A stretch of DNA of 14,913 nucleotides from an archaeon (GTDB lineage Archaea; Thermoproteota; Nitrososphaeria; Conexivisphaerales; UBA164). The notes beneath the pieces are model-generated. The model made no database searches and was not told the origin of the DNA. It was given only the letters and a program-made list of their open reading frames with translations. The stretch is taken from assembly GCA_021798095.1 (NCBI GenBank), contig JAJZYL010000012.1, positions 1-14,913 of the forward strand, given 5' to 3'. Below, one piece after another: positions 5,541 through 13,392 of this stretch. Within the stretch, counting starts at the first letter, position 1. Each line of letters starts with the position of its first letter. The translations under genes and the position numbers were made by a program.

Positions 5541-6457
5541 TAAAGTTCCTTTAATATGGCCTTCACTCCGTCAGCTATCGGCTGGGCCACGGACACCCTC
5601 GTTGTCTGGTTGGGCACGCTATCGCTGCTGAAAACGTTGGTTATGCCCTCCTTATAGATTTTATACAGGGCGTCGCTTACATATATCCCGTGGGCGCATC
5701 CGACGGATATCTGGCCGGCGCCGGATTCCTTTAGCAGCTTGGAGGCCTCGACTATGGTGGCACCGGTGCTTATTATATCGTCGACTATCAGGACCCTCCT
5801 CCCCTTTAACGGGATGTCCCTGGTGGTGACCACCTTAACGTCCTCGTCGCCGAACCTCTTCTTCTTCAGGGCCGCATAATCCTTAACGTTCATCGACTGC
5901 GCCGCGCTCGCTGCCCACGGCTCAGCTTCTCCGTCTGGCCCTATCACCACGGTGCTGGAATCAGCGAACCCGGCCTGGATGGCATATCTGCCCAGCTGAG
6001 GCATAACTGATACATCTATCGAGGGGCCACCGAATATGGAACTGAAGTCTATTATCCTGTGCCTGTGGGCATCCACGGTGATCAACCCGTCAACGCCCGA
6101 GCTCCTCAGCATCCTGGCCACCAGTTCGATGCTCACGACCTCCCCTTCCTTGAACTTTTCATCCTGCCTGGCGTATGCAAGGTAGGGTATGGCCGCTATA
6201 ACGGCCTTCGCTCCTGCCCCCTTCAGGGCTGCTGCCATCAGCATGCTTTCTACAAGATACTCATCGGGGCTAAATGCCATGGACTGGACCAGCACCACGG
6301 ACCTGCCCTTAACGTCGGAGGCTACCCTGACGTACTTTTCATTGTCAGGAAACTTCCTGATCTCGACCTGCCCATTCTCCGCGCCCAGGGCTGCAGCTAT
6401 CCTATATGCGAGAGCCCTGTTGGAGGACCCAGAAACTACGACCGAGTTTGAACTCAT
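5540..6457 (-). CDS. prs: Ribose-phosphate pyrophosphokinase (PRPP synthetase)
   Basis: The enzyme makes 5-phosphoribosyl diphosphate from ribose 5-phosphate and ATP, the precursor for nucleotides, histidine and tryptophan. The 305-residue length is usual. Visible motifs are FPDNEKYVR near residue 36, the ATP-binding loop YARQDEKF at 95-102, DAHRHR at 129-134 and the PRPP loop VDDIISTGATI at 225-235. The start is ATG 6457, with a TATA box about 30 bp upstream and GAGGAAG immediately before the ATG. It begins a new transcription unit after the ribosomal/sec operon and ends in tRNA-Pro. Confidence 0.95.
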   Translation of the reverse strand: MSSNSVVVSGSSNRALAYRIAAALGAENGQVEIRKFPDNEKYVRVASDVKGRSVVLVQSMAFSPDEYLVESMLMAAALKGAGAKAVIAAIPYLAYARQDEKFKEGEVVSIELVARMLRSSGVDGLITVDAHRHRIIDFSSIFGGPSIDVSVMPQLGRYAIQAGFADSSTVVIGPDGEAEPWAASAAQSMNVKDYAALKKKRFGDEDVKVVTTRDIPLKGRRVLIVDDIISTGATIVEASKLLKESGAGQISVGCAHGIYVSDALYKIYKEGITNVFSSDSVPNQTTRVSVAQPIADGVKAILKEL

Positions 6458-6482
6458 CTTCCTCGGACACCGTCCATGTGCA

Positions 6483-6492
6483 AAATATATAA
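6483..6492 (-). promoter_or_regulatory. TATA box of prs
   Basis: On the minus strand the sequence is TATATATTTT inside the 85-bp gap between the EMC3-like gene and prs. Its centre is about 30 bp from the prs ATG, which predicts a 5' leader of only a few bases. This marks the end of the ribosomal protein operon and the start of the prs unit. Confidence 0.65.
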
Positions 6493-6542
6493 CCGTATTG
6501 ATTCAATCCTGCGCCAGGCAATATGGCGGTGGGCCCGGCCCC

Positions 6543-7025
6543 TTAAGGCATCGTGCCCATGAGCTTGCTCAACAGCAGGTTGGTAAAGAAGGAGACCAGT
6601 ATGTACCAGGTTATGAAGTTCATTCCATATAACGGCCCTACGGGCACCGTGGCCTTGAAGTAGAATATGGAGAAATATAGGGGTGACAGCGCCACCGTGG
6701 CGTTGCCAAAGAAGTAGCTGAGGGCGTAGAATATTATCAGGAACGGTATAAGGAAGTAAAAGCTGACCTTCATCCTGTCCCATTGCACCTTCATCATGGA
6801 GTCCTGGATCTGCTTCTGCTTCTTTTGCATCTTCTCTATCTTCTCCTTGTCCCCTGATGAGGTGACGGCCCTGTACTCCTTGAGGAATTCGTTGTACGTT
6901 TTCATGACCTCATTGGAATGCTTTATGTCAACCGTCTTCTTGATCGTGATGTTGGATACGAATGCCATGGCAATGGTGATGGCCACTATGAACAGGGTCG
7001 AAAATGGCATTACCTGCAGTATCAT
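6543..7025 (-). CDS. EMC3/TMCO1-like (DUF106) membrane protein, Oxa1 superfamily
   Basis: This 160-residue protein has a first membrane helix at about residues 8-27, a charged coiled-coil region at about 35-85 (EFLKEYRAVTSSGDKEKIEK and a run of Q/K), then two or three more helices (FYFLIPFLIIFYALSYFF, and the last ending VSFFTNLLLSKL). That layout is the DUF106 family, archaeal relatives of the EMC3, TMCO1 and Oxa1/YidC insertases. It probably helps insert membrane proteins beside the SecY channel encoded two genes upstream. Its start overlaps the adkA stop as ATGA (7022-7025). This gene order, secY-adkA-DUF106, is common in archaea. Confidence 0.88.
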   Translation of the reverse strand: MILQVMPFSTLFIVAITIAMAFVSNITIKKTVDIKHSNEVMKTYNEFLKEYRAVTSSGDKEKIEKMQKKQKQIQDSMMKVQWDRMKVSFYFLIPFLIIFYALSYFFGNATVALSPLYFSIFYFKATVPVGPLYGMNFITWYILVSFFTNLLLSKLMGTMP

Positions 7026-7639
7026 AGATGCAATCGCTCCATTAGGGCTTTTATAGTTTTCTCAAGCATCCCTTCCTCGTTCTCTATCATTATGACCTCC
7101 GCTCCGGACTGAGCTGAGGCAACCGCAAGGTATGATTTGGTATAGAATAGCTCCTCCTCAAGCATCCCCTCCGTTTCATCATCCCTCATTCTGGCCTTGT
7201 CGTTCAACCTCCTTTTGATTATATCCTCAGGCCTGGCATATATGAAAACCAGATGTGATGGATGCAGCCTGTCGATCACGTATGACGGGAGGCCTGCGTA
7301 GAAGCCATCGGGGGTCCTGACCAGGTAATGGGTGTCCACGAGGACGATATCTTCATCGTGGGCAGAAATGCGCTCCGCCGCCTTCACCTGCAGCTCCCTC
7401 TGGTCCTCCATAGAAAGCTTCCTCATGGAATCCCTGTCGATCTCCCCACGCTCCTTGGCCAATTCGTGCATCACCGTCCCGAACACCACCGCCCTGTAGT
7501 TGAGGCCCCTTTCATCAAGGTGCTTAACGAAGCCGGACAGGACGGAGGTCTTTCCCACGCCCGGCAGGCCCCCTATCACTATCCTGAACCTGGCCTTAGC
7601 GCCATTGGCATGACCTCTACTTTCTGCCAAGAAATTCAC
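7022..7639 (-). CDS. adkA: Archaeal-type adenylate kinase (AdkA)
   Basis: It transfers phosphate between ATP and AMP to give ADP. The P-loop GLPGVGKT lies at residues 24-31, followed by an archaeal AdkA layout of about 190 residues: AMP-site region, DTHYLVRTPDGFYAGLP, the LVFIYARPEDIIKRRL strand-helix, and RMRDDET. It differs from bacterial Adk, which has a longer lid. The start is uncertain: GTG 7639 (used here), TTG 7642, or a later codon. The first 18 or so residues are unusual and overlap the 3' end of secY by 23 nt. Translational coupling to secY is likely. It keeps the usual archaeal place between secY and DUF106. Confidence 0.92.
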   Translation of the reverse strand: MNFLAESRGHANGAKARFRIVIGGLPGVGKTSVLSGFVKHLDERGLNYRAVVFGTVMHELAKERGEIDRDSMRKLSMEDQRELQVKAAERISAHDEDIVLVDTHYLVRTPDGFYAGLPSYVIDRLHPSHLVFIYARPEDIIKRRLNDKARMRDDETEGMLEEELFYTKSYLAVASAQSGAEVIMIENEEGMLEKTIKALMERLHL

Positions 7640-9005
7640 CAAGCCTGGGCATGATCACTTCAAGCTGCTCCTTGACCAGCGTCTGGTAATAGTTGATCGA
7701 TATATCTATTGCCAGCAGGATGCCTATGCCGGTTCCAAATACATCCAGTACGGCAGAAGTGGAGGCCAGGATGCCTATGATCAGCCCGCTGAGGAGGGTT
7801 ACAGCGGGAATATACTTGTTGAGGATGGATGTGACAGAGGACTTCGTGCTCCGGAAGCCAGGAACCTGCACCTCCGACCCCAGCAGGTTCTCCGCCGCCT
7901 TGGATGCCGACATGCCGCTGACGTCCACCCACAACCTTGCAAAGAGGACGCTCAGGAGCGTGACAAAGAGGATGTAGGTGGTCATCTGAAGCGGATCCTG
8001 AAGGGTGTATGGCAGCGGCTGGGGCGTCGATATATAATAAAGTATTCCGCCTTCGACCTTCCCGTTCACCATAACCGCAAGCCAGGAAAGGTACGGAGTT
8101 ACGCTGGCGTACCTGCTCAATATGGTTACGAAGAACTGCAGGTCGGCTATGAGCGCGGCTACGAGTATGACGGGTATGTTTGAAACATAAAGCAGCTTGA
8201 TCGGGTAGGTGCCGCTGAAGCCCTTATACTTTGTCGAAGTTATCGGCAGCTCTATCCTGACCCCCTCTAAATACAGTATCAGAAGGATGAACCCGATGGT
8301 GCTGACCAGGCCCACCAGCGACGGCATGCTTGCCGCGCGGAAGGACAGCGCGTTCAGCGTCCTGTGGATGGTTTCGTTTATGGCGTACGGAACATAACCG
8401 AAGTACTGCCCGTTAACCGGAAGGGGGCTGAAGGCATCAAGCATGAACTGAACGGCCACCCCGGCCAGGATGAACAGGCTTATGCCGCTGCCTATGCCCC
8501 ACCCCTTCTGCACCAGCTGGTCCAGCAGGAACACGGCTATGCTGGCGAATATCAGTTCCAGTATGACTATGAGCGCTACGTTCCCTGTGACGCTCACCCC
8601 AAGTATGCCGCTGAAGATGTAAAAGATGGCCTCCACTATTATGAATACGAAGGTGAGCACCTTCGTGAAGGCCGAAAAGAACCTCTGGTCATCCGGCATG
8701 GAGAAGTTCAGCTTCATCAGGTCGGAGCCAGCAAGTATCTGAGCTATGAGGCCCGCAGTGACTATCGGGCCTATTCCCAGCGTCATCAGGGTCCCTATGT
8801 TTGCAGCGAAGATAACCTGATACAGGTAAAGCGAATTTGAGGCGGAGGCCGTCACGCCGAACAGGGGGATCTGTGACATTATGAGGTACAGGACCAGAGC
8901 CAGCCCTGTCCACAGCAGCTTTTCGTTGAAGCTTGGCGCCCTTATGGGCTTGGGAACTTCAGGTAGGACCGATGATATCCTGCTTATTACGTCCCTAGCC
9001 CTCAT
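7617..9005 (-). CDS. secY: Preprotein translocase subunit SecY (Sec61 alpha)
   Basis: SecY is the ten-helix channel for protein export and membrane insertion. The 462-residue length is usual. Recognisable parts are the cytosolic N-terminus followed by NEKLLWTGLALVLYLI, the plug/helix 2 region GIGPIVTAGLIAQILAG, GWGIGSGISLFI, YPIKLLYVSNIPVIL in the fifth cytosolic-loop/helix region, and GTGIGILLAIDISINYY near the C-terminus. Its ATG overlaps the uL15 stop as ATGA (9002-9005). It ends with TAG. Placement at the end of the ribosomal protein cluster is almost universal. Confidence 0.97.
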   Translation of the reverse strand: MRARDVISRISSVLPEVPKPIRAPSFNEKLLWTGLALVLYLIMSQIPLFGVTASASNSLYLYQVIFAANIGTLMTLGIGPIVTAGLIAQILAGSDLMKLNFSMPDDQRFFSAFTKVLTFVFIIVEAIFYIFSGILGVSVTGNVALIVILELIFASIAVFLLDQLVQKGWGIGSGISLFILAGVAVQFMLDAFSPLPVNGQYFGYVPYAINETIHRTLNALSFRAASMPSLVGLVSTIGFILLILYLEGVRIELPITSTKYKGFSGTYPIKLLYVSNIPVILVAALIADLQFFVTILSRYASVTPYLSWLAVMVNGKVEGGILYYISTPQPLPYTLQDPLQMTTYILFVTLLSVLFARLWVDVSGMSASKAAENLLGSEVQVPGFRSTKSSVTSILNKYIPAVTLLSGLIIGILASTSAVLDVFGTGIGILLAIDISINYYQTLVKEQLEVIMPRLGEFLGRK

Positions 9006-9430
9006 GAGCCTTCTACTTTTCCGCCAGCGTCAACTATTCCCTTCTTAGCCTCTTCGGTTATCCTGTCAACCACGATGTAGTAGGGGGCTGTCACTCCTCC
9101 CCTTCCGAGCAGCTTCTGATAGCCGAGCTTGGTCAGGTCCAGAAGGGCCATTCCGTCCTTCTTTTCCTTGGGCTCGTTCCTTCTATACAGGTCATCCAGC
9201 TGATCCAGATTAACCCAGGTCTTTATCTTCCTCTGCAAGGAGGTGAAACCGTGGTTGCCGTAGTAATCAGGCGCATACTTGACCGTCCAGCTCCATTTGT
9301 GCTTGTGGAGGCCGGCCATCCCGTGCCCCCCCTGTGACCCCGACTTTCTGTGCTGCCCGACCTGCCCGTAGCTGACGGTCCTCGTTCCCCGCATCTTCCT
9401 CGTCTTCCTGTTTCTGGTGGCCATGTTCAT
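9002..9430 (-). CDS. rpl15: 50S ribosomal protein uL15 (L15)
   Basis: A basic large-subunit protein, 142 aa. The N-terminus RKTRKMRGTRTVSYGQVGQH and the Gly/Lys-rich HRKSGSQGGHGMAGLHKHKW are the rRNA-binding extension typical of archaeal/eukaryotic uL15. The C-terminal half (LTKLGYQKLLGRGGV) is the globular domain. ATG 9430 overlaps the uL30 stop (ATGA); a second ATG at 9424 is possible and would still keep the signature. Confidence 0.96.
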   Translation of the reverse strand: MNMATRNRKTRKMRGTRTVSYGQVGQHRKSGSQGGHGMAGLHKHKWSWTVKYAPDYYGNHGFTSLQRKIKTWVNLDQLDDLYRRNEPKEKKDGMALLDLTKLGYQKLLGRGGVTAPYYIVVDRITEEAKKGIVDAGGKVEGS

Positions 9431-9861
9431 TCACCCTCCGGCAACATCCTCTTAAGCAGCTCGGTCGCACTATAGCTTCTCCTGGGAAAGCCCCTTTTTG
9501 GAGGTGGCAGAGAGAAATACGGCTTTATGCCGTAGGCCGACGGATTGAGCTCTCCGGCGGAGAACTTCTTTACCAGGTCGCTGAACCCCTTCAACCCCTT
9601 TTCCTTAAGGTACTTTTCATCGAGCCGCCTCCACCCGGTAGTCCTTCCCCTTTCCTTGAAAAGCCTCAATGCCAGCTTGTCGTCCACCTCGGACCAGATT
9701 ATGAAGTCCTTGGCCAGTTGAAGCATCCCCCTCAGGACCGGCGAATCCCTTACTATGGTGGCGTTAAATTTTCTCCTCAGATTTAGGGACCGCAGGGTAT
9801 CCGCCATATCATATCTGACGTTAAGCGTGCCCTTGATCCTTATGATCAGGATGTTGGTCAT
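9427..9861 (-). CDS. rpl30: 50S ribosomal protein uL30 (L30)
   Basis: This 144-aa protein is the long archaeal/eukaryotic (L7-like) form of uL30. The opening LIIRIKGTLNVRYDMADTLR and LNLRRKFNATIVRDSPVLRG match the conserved core. The C-terminal extension ends PPPKRGFPRRSYSATELLKR, as in archaeal homologues. Its ATG overlaps the uS5 stop (9858-9861), and its own stop overlaps uL15, keeping the chain of ATGA junctions. Confidence 0.95.
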   Translation of the reverse strand: MTNILIIRIKGTLNVRYDMADTLRSLNLRRKFNATIVRDSPVLRGMLQLAKDFIIWSEVDDKLALRLFKERGRTTGWRRLDEKYLKEKGLKGFSDLVKKFSAGELNPSAYGIKPYFSLPPPKRGFPRRSYSATELLKRMLPEGE

Positions 9862-10472
9862 CTGCTGGTCCTCCTCACGTTGATAACCTTCCCCAGAGCA
9901 TCATATATAGCCATGGCCATGGATATGTCGGTGCTAGTGGAGCCGGACGTCTTCGTCCACGCATCCTTGATGCCGGCCAGGCTGAGCAGCTCCTTTATTG
10001 TCGACCCTGCGACCAGGCCAAGCCCCCGGGGCCCCGGTATTATCTGAATACTGACGCTACCAGCCTTGCCGTACAGCTTTGCCGGTGTAGAATGCGGCTG
10101 ACCGCACCTGCACTCCCAGCTGCCGCAGCCAAGTTGCACCGGTATTATGTTCAGTATGGCGCTCCTTGTGGCCTTGTCTATGGCCGCCCTTGTCTGCATT
10201 GCCTTGCCGTGACCAACTCCGAACCAGCCCGAGCTATCCCCTACGGCGATGACCGCGCTGAACCTTGTTAATTCCCCGGCGTCGGTCTGCTTTTGAACCA
10301 TCCTTACGCCCAGCAGCAGGTTCTTTAAACCGGGGAGGAGGTTCTGCACTATCTCCGGCTCCTTCACCTTTATTCCGCTTTCAAAGATTTCTTCAAGAGA
10401 TGTGACCTTGCCCTCCTTAACGGCCAGGCCCAACGACGTCTTGGGAATCCATTCGCCCTTTTCTTCCATCAT
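9858..10472 (-). CDS. rps5: 30S ribosomal protein uS5 (S5)
   Basis: The 204-residue protein contains the double-stranded-RNA-binding-like N domain with RFSAVIAVGDSSGWFGVGHG, and the archaeal/eukaryotic insert GCGSWECRCGQPHS, then GPRGLGLVAG and IKDAWTKTSGST. uS5 lies at the mRNA entry and helps accuracy. The ATG comes one base after the uL18 TAG stop; a second ATG follows immediately. Confidence 0.97.
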   Translation of the reverse strand: MMEEKGEWIPKTSLGLAVKEGKVTSLEEIFESGIKVKEPEIVQNLLPGLKNLLLGVRMVQKQTDAGELTRFSAVIAVGDSSGWFGVGHGKAMQTRAAIDKATRSAILNIIPVQLGCGSWECRCGQPHSTPAKLYGKAGSVSIQIIPGPRGLGLVAGSTIKELLSLAGIKDAWTKTSGSTSTDISMAMAIYDALGKVINVRRTSR

Positions 10473-10473
10473 C

Positions 10474-11028
10474 CTAACTCACTTCTCCGCTCAATATGGC
10501 CTCCTTGAGCTTCTTTATTGCCTTGCCCTCCTCCTCCACCTTGGCAAGGCCCATCGAAAACTGCTGCCCCTTGTAGCCCTTTGCCTTCAACATGGCGGCA
10601 TATTTTACTATCCTTTCTCCATTGACCGCATCGTCTTCAGGAAATATTTCATCACTGCACCTCACCTTCAATCCAGCCTCGACTGCCCCCTTAATGACGC
10701 CGGTCAGCTTTGTCTTGGCCTTGAATACATTGTTGCCTGAATAGAACAGCACCTCCTTCAGACCGCCCTTGATCGCCCTCTTGCCTATCAGCAGCCCAAC
10801 CAGGTACGCCGATGGAAAGCTCTTTCTTCCATACGTCCAGCCCGCCTTCTGAAGCTCCTTTGAATTAGCCTGAACTACCGTTCGGTCGCCAACTACCTCC
10901 GGAACCAGGACCTGCGCGTATACGTTCTTGTTGGATACCCTTATGTACAGCGCAGGCATCCTTGACAGGATCATCTTCCTCCTCTTCCTGTAGTTGGTCC
11001 TTTTCTCCATCTTTCGCCTGAATATCAT
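10474..11028 (-). CDS. rpl18: 50S ribosomal protein uL18 (L18)
   Basis: A 184-aa protein that binds 5S rRNA. Recognisable segments are KRTNYRKRRKMILSR, ALYIRVSNKNVYAQV, the SYL-like region FPSAYLVGLLIGKRA and GGLKEVLFYSGNNVFKA. The length matches archaeal uL18, which is longer than the bacterial form. ATG 11028 shares ATGA with the eL19 stop and is preceded by GGAGGGG; an internal ATG six codons later is possible. It ends in TAG. Confidence 0.95.
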   Translation of the reverse strand: MIFRRKMEKRTNYRKRRKMILSRMPALYIRVSNKNVYAQVLVPEVVGDRTVVQANSKELQKAGWTYGRKSFPSAYLVGLLIGKRAIKGGLKEVLFYSGNNVFKAKTKLTGVIKGAVEAGLKVRCSDEIFPEDDAVNGERIVKYAAMLKAKGYKGQQFSMGLAKVEEEGKAIKKLKEAILSGEVS

Positions 11029-11438
11029 AGGTTGCTCCCCTCCATAAATGCCTTGAGCCTCCTGATCGTCCTTATTTCTCCTCCCTTGATCTTGCCATAG
11101 GCCTTCCAGTACAAGGCCCTGTTCACGTTGGGCTTCTGCCCCTTAAGGTAGGCCCTGAGCGTCCTGACCTGGCTTACCCATCTTTCCTTCCTTCCCAATC
11201 TAGCTCCCTTTTTACCCTTCCTTGACCCTTCTCCTCTCCTCTTCCTGGCCTTTCCCACCTTGGTCTGGCCCTTCTCCCTGCTCCTGTATATTGAACCGTC
11301 ATTTACAAGCCTCCTTATTGCCACCCTTGTGAAGGCGGCCTCGTCTACGGAGTCCAGCCTTTTAGTGTCAAACCGGACCTTGTTCTTGCCGATTTTCATG
11401 ACCTTGGCCGCAAGAGCTCTCTTATTACGCAGCTGCAT
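11025..11438 (-). CDS. rpl19e: 50S ribosomal protein eL19 (L19e)
   Basis: A basic, 137-aa protein found only in archaea and eukaryotes. The start QLRNKRALAAKVMKIGKNKV, IRRLVNDGSIYRSREKGQ, and the Lys/Arg/Gly-rich RKRRGEGSRKGKKGARLGRK are diagnostic. The C-terminal helical region is shorter than in many archaea but still ends in a normal IRTIRRLKAFME. ATG lies 14 nt inside the end of eL32. Confidence 0.96.
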   Translation of the reverse strand: MQLRNKRALAAKVMKIGKNKVRFDTKRLDSVDEAAFTRVAIRRLVNDGSIYRSREKGQTKVGKARKRRGEGSRKGKKGARLGRKERWVSQVRTLRAYLKGQKPNVNRALYWKAYGKIKGGEIRTIRRLKAFMEGSNL

Positions 11439-11784
11439 TCTTAGTTGACCTCCTTCCAGGGTTCAAGACCCTTATACTCATTTCTTCGGCTACCTTTAGC
11501 ATTTCGGCGCGCTTCCTATCGCCAACGGTGCGCCCCAGCCTCGCCACGTACTTCTTTCCATCAACTGCGCGCATTTCATCGACGTTGTGGACCAGGACCT
11601 CCATCAGCCCGGACGGGTGAAGCCCTCGCTCCTTGCCGGGCGTCCTGTAGCCCACCTTAACTAAGGGCGGCCACCCCTTCTCCTGGAGCCTCATCTTGTT
11701 GTCTATACCCTTCGGTTTACGCCAGTTCGGCTTCAGCTTCTTATAGCGCCAGCTCTCCTGTCTCAAAAACTTAGGCTTTTTCAT
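11425..11784 (-). CDS. rpl32e: 50S ribosomal protein eL32 (L32e)
   Basis: This archaeal/eukaryotic protein of about 119 aa contains FLRQESWRYKKLKPNWRKPK, GIDNKMRLQEKGWPPLVKVG and HPSGLMEVLVHNVDEM, all typical of eL32. I start it at ATG 11784, because the longer frame to 11817 adds only uL6-overlapping residues without similarity. That start overlaps the end of uL6 by 14 nt. The protein lacks the variable N-terminal extension of some archaeal homologues. Confidence 0.94.
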   Translation of the reverse strand: MKKPKFLRQESWRYKKLKPNWRKPKGIDNKMRLQEKGWPPLVKVGYRTPGKERGLHPSGLMEVLVHNVDEMRAVDGKKYVARLGRTVGDRKRAEMLKVAEEMSIRVLNPGRRSTKNAAA

Positions 11785-12313
11785 ATATATATACACCATC
11801 CAAAAATACCCTGACATCCTTCCTTCTTACCCTGGTCGCCTGCTCTATGTTTCCAGCGGTCTGTGACACATCTTCAAGACAGGGGCCCTCAACCACTACA
11901 TCATCACCGCTCACTGAAATCTTGACGTCGGATGATGTTATGGATGCCGTGCGCGGAACCCTTTCACCATAGAAGTTTTCGATCTGCACCTTATTGCCTT
12001 TGACGGTTATGGTTATGGGGAAATGTGAATATGCGACCTTCAGCCTGTACGTCCATCCGGAGGTGACCCCTTTGAACATGTTCTGTATTAGCTTCTTTGC
12101 TGTATTGACAATGGACACGTCATCCCTTCTGTCGCTTAGGCTTTCGATGGTTATCCTCCTGGCGTCGCCTTCACCGCCCTGCCCAATCTTTATCCTGATG
12201 TTGGAGAAGTCCTTTTTACAGGTGCCCCGGGGGCCCTTGACCGATAGGACGCCGCTGCCATCGAGGTTTATGCTGACCCCCTCCGGCAAGGCCAATTCCG
12301 CCTTAGTAGACAT
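11771..12313 (-). CDS. rpl6: 50S ribosomal protein uL6 (L6)
   Basis: The protein has the two repeated alpha/beta domains of uL6: LPEGVSINLDGSGVLSVKGP in the first, and GVTSGWTYRLKVAYSHFPIT with VQIENFYGERVPR in the second, ending RVRRKDVRVFLDGVYIYEKA. It is 180 aa from ATG 12313, chosen because GGGAGGC precedes it at good spacing and the reading begins MSTKAELALPEG. The start lies 11 nt inside uS8. Confidence 0.95.
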   Translation of the reverse strand: MSTKAELALPEGVSINLDGSGVLSVKGPRGTCKKDFSNIRIKIGQGGEGDARRITIESLSDRRDDVSIVNTAKKLIQNMFKGVTSGWTYRLKVAYSHFPITITVKGNKVQIENFYGERVPRTASITSSDVKISVSGDDVVVEGPCLEDVSQTAGNIEQATRVRRKDVRVFLDGVYIYEKA

Positions 12314-12695
12314 ATCCCAAAAGCCTCCCACCTATATTTCGCTCCGTTGCCTCAGAATGGCTCATAATCCCCTTGTCCGTGCTTACTATCAGGATGCCGA
12401 TGTTGGCAGCGGGGAGATACCTCCTTTCCCAGCTTCCGAACCCGGCCTTCTCAACCGGCACGTGCGGCTTTATGGAGCCACAGTTGTTTATCCTGCCCAG
12501 CAGTTGAATCCTGAGCTTAGAGGCTAGCCTGTCGTCTATATACTCAAATTCACCTATGAAACCGAACCTCTGCATCACCCTCAGTATCTGCTGGCTTACA
12601 CTGGAGCCCGGTATTACAAGGCATTCGCTCTTGTTCCTCAGTTCGTTCTCCTTTATCGTGGAGAATAGATTTGAAACGACATCACGAGCTGGCAC
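12303..12695 (-). CDS. rps8: 30S ribosomal protein uS8 (S8)
   Basis: At 130 aa, it has the archaeal uS8 pattern: an N-terminal DVVSNLFSTIKENELRNKSE, the KPHVPV region, the long RRYLPAANIGILIVSTDKGI, and the C-terminal MSHSEATERNIGGRLLGYVY. uS8 binds helix 21 of 16S rRNA and in many organisms also represses its own operon. Start is GTG 12695 with GGGGTGA six bases upstream. Confidence 0.96.
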   Translation of the reverse strand: MPARDVVSNLFSTIKENELRNKSECLVIPGSSVSQQILRVMQRFGFIGEFEYIDDRLASKLRIQLLGRINNCGSIKPHVPVEKAGFGSWERRYLPAANIGILIVSTDKGIMSHSEATERNIGGRLLGYVY

Positions 12696-12705
12696 AATTT
12701 CACCC

Positions 12706-12870
12706 CTAGCTATATTTATTGAACCCCATCCTTGGGGCTACCTCTCTAAAGCATTGTCTGCAAAGCATGAGGTTGTATTTCTGAATGACGGGCCCATACT
12801 GGCCACATCTTATGCAGGCACGGCTTCCCTTCCCGAAGTACCTCGGTTTACCGCTTCTGATCTTTGTCAT
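12706..12870 (-). CDS. rps14: 30S ribosomal protein uS14 (S14), zinc-binding type
   Basis: This short gene (54 aa) encodes TKIRSGKPRYFGKGSRACIR and a zinc finger with C19, C22, C37 and C40 (CIRC...CRQC), followed by FREVAPRMGFNKYS at the end. That is the four-cysteine uS14 of archaea and eukaryotes. Two adjacent ATGs are possible (12873 and 12870). GGTGAT of the Shine-Dalgarno type lies better spaced for 12870, which makes a TGATG junction with the uL5 stop. The stop is TAG. uS14 lies in the head of the small subunit. Confidence 0.95.
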   Translation of the reverse strand: MTKIRSGKPRYFGKGSRACIRCGQYGPVIQKYNLMLCRQCFREVAPRMGFNKYS

Positions 12871-13391
12871 CATTCCATCACCTGAACTCCAATCCTGTTC
12901 TTGAAGAACTCAATGGCGTCCTCCCTGGACACCCTCTGTGGCTCGCCTATCGGGCGGCCCATCCTCCTCGTCCGGACCCTGTAACCTGGCTTAGTAAGGT
13001 GGGCTACCACATCCATCCCGAATATCCCTATATCCGGATCGTACTTGGCCCCGGGGATATCTATATGCTCCCTTATGCCAAAGGCGAGATTGCCGTTCTT
13101 GTCAAATGAGGAGGGGCTGATCCCCGCCCCCTTCGTCTGCACCAATTGCTTAAGCACTTCAACGGCTCTGGACTTCCGCAGGGTAACCATCGCGGCTATA
13201 TTTTCTCCCCTGTGTATTCCGAAGTCCCTTACGGACTTCTTTGCCTTCCTGAGGGCGGGCTCCTGACCAGTGATTTCCTTCAGGACCTTTGCTGCCTTTT
13301 CCAGCCTCTCGCCCGCCGCGCCTACGGCTATGTTAAGGACCACCTTCTCCAGCCTTATCGTCTTCATCGGGTTCAGCTTGACTTCTGCCAT
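12870..13391 (-). CDS. rpl5: 50S ribosomal protein uL5 (L5)
   Basis: The 173-aa protein has the uL5 pattern: NPMKTIRLEKVVLNIAVG, GQEPALRKAKKSVRDFGIHR, GENIAAMVTLRKSRA, FGIREHIDIPGAKYDPDIGI and FGMDVVAHLTKPGYRVRTRR. uL5 binds 5S rRNA and contacts the P-site tRNA. ATG 13391 is one base after the eS4 stop, with GGTGG as a possible ribosome-binding site. Confidence 0.97.
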   Translation of the reverse strand: MAEVKLNPMKTIRLEKVVLNIAVGAAGERLEKAAKVLKEITGQEPALRKAKKSVRDFGIHRGENIAAMVTLRKSRAVEVLKQLVQTKGAGISPSSFDKNGNLAFGIREHIDIPGAKYDPDIGIFGMDVVAHLTKPGYRVRTRRMGRPIGEPQRVSREDAIEFFKNRIGVQVME

Positions 13392-13392
13392 T

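Noticed and set aside
6527..6545. GC-rich GGGCC/GGGCCC stretch after the DUF106 gene as a terminator
   Set aside because: There is too little room for a hairpin loop and no following T run on the minus strand, so it does not resemble an archaeal terminator.
8364..8840. 158-aa plus-strand ORF opposite secY
   Set aside because: Antisense to conserved secY; low-complexity Tyr/His/Gln composition is the mirror of membrane-helix codons.
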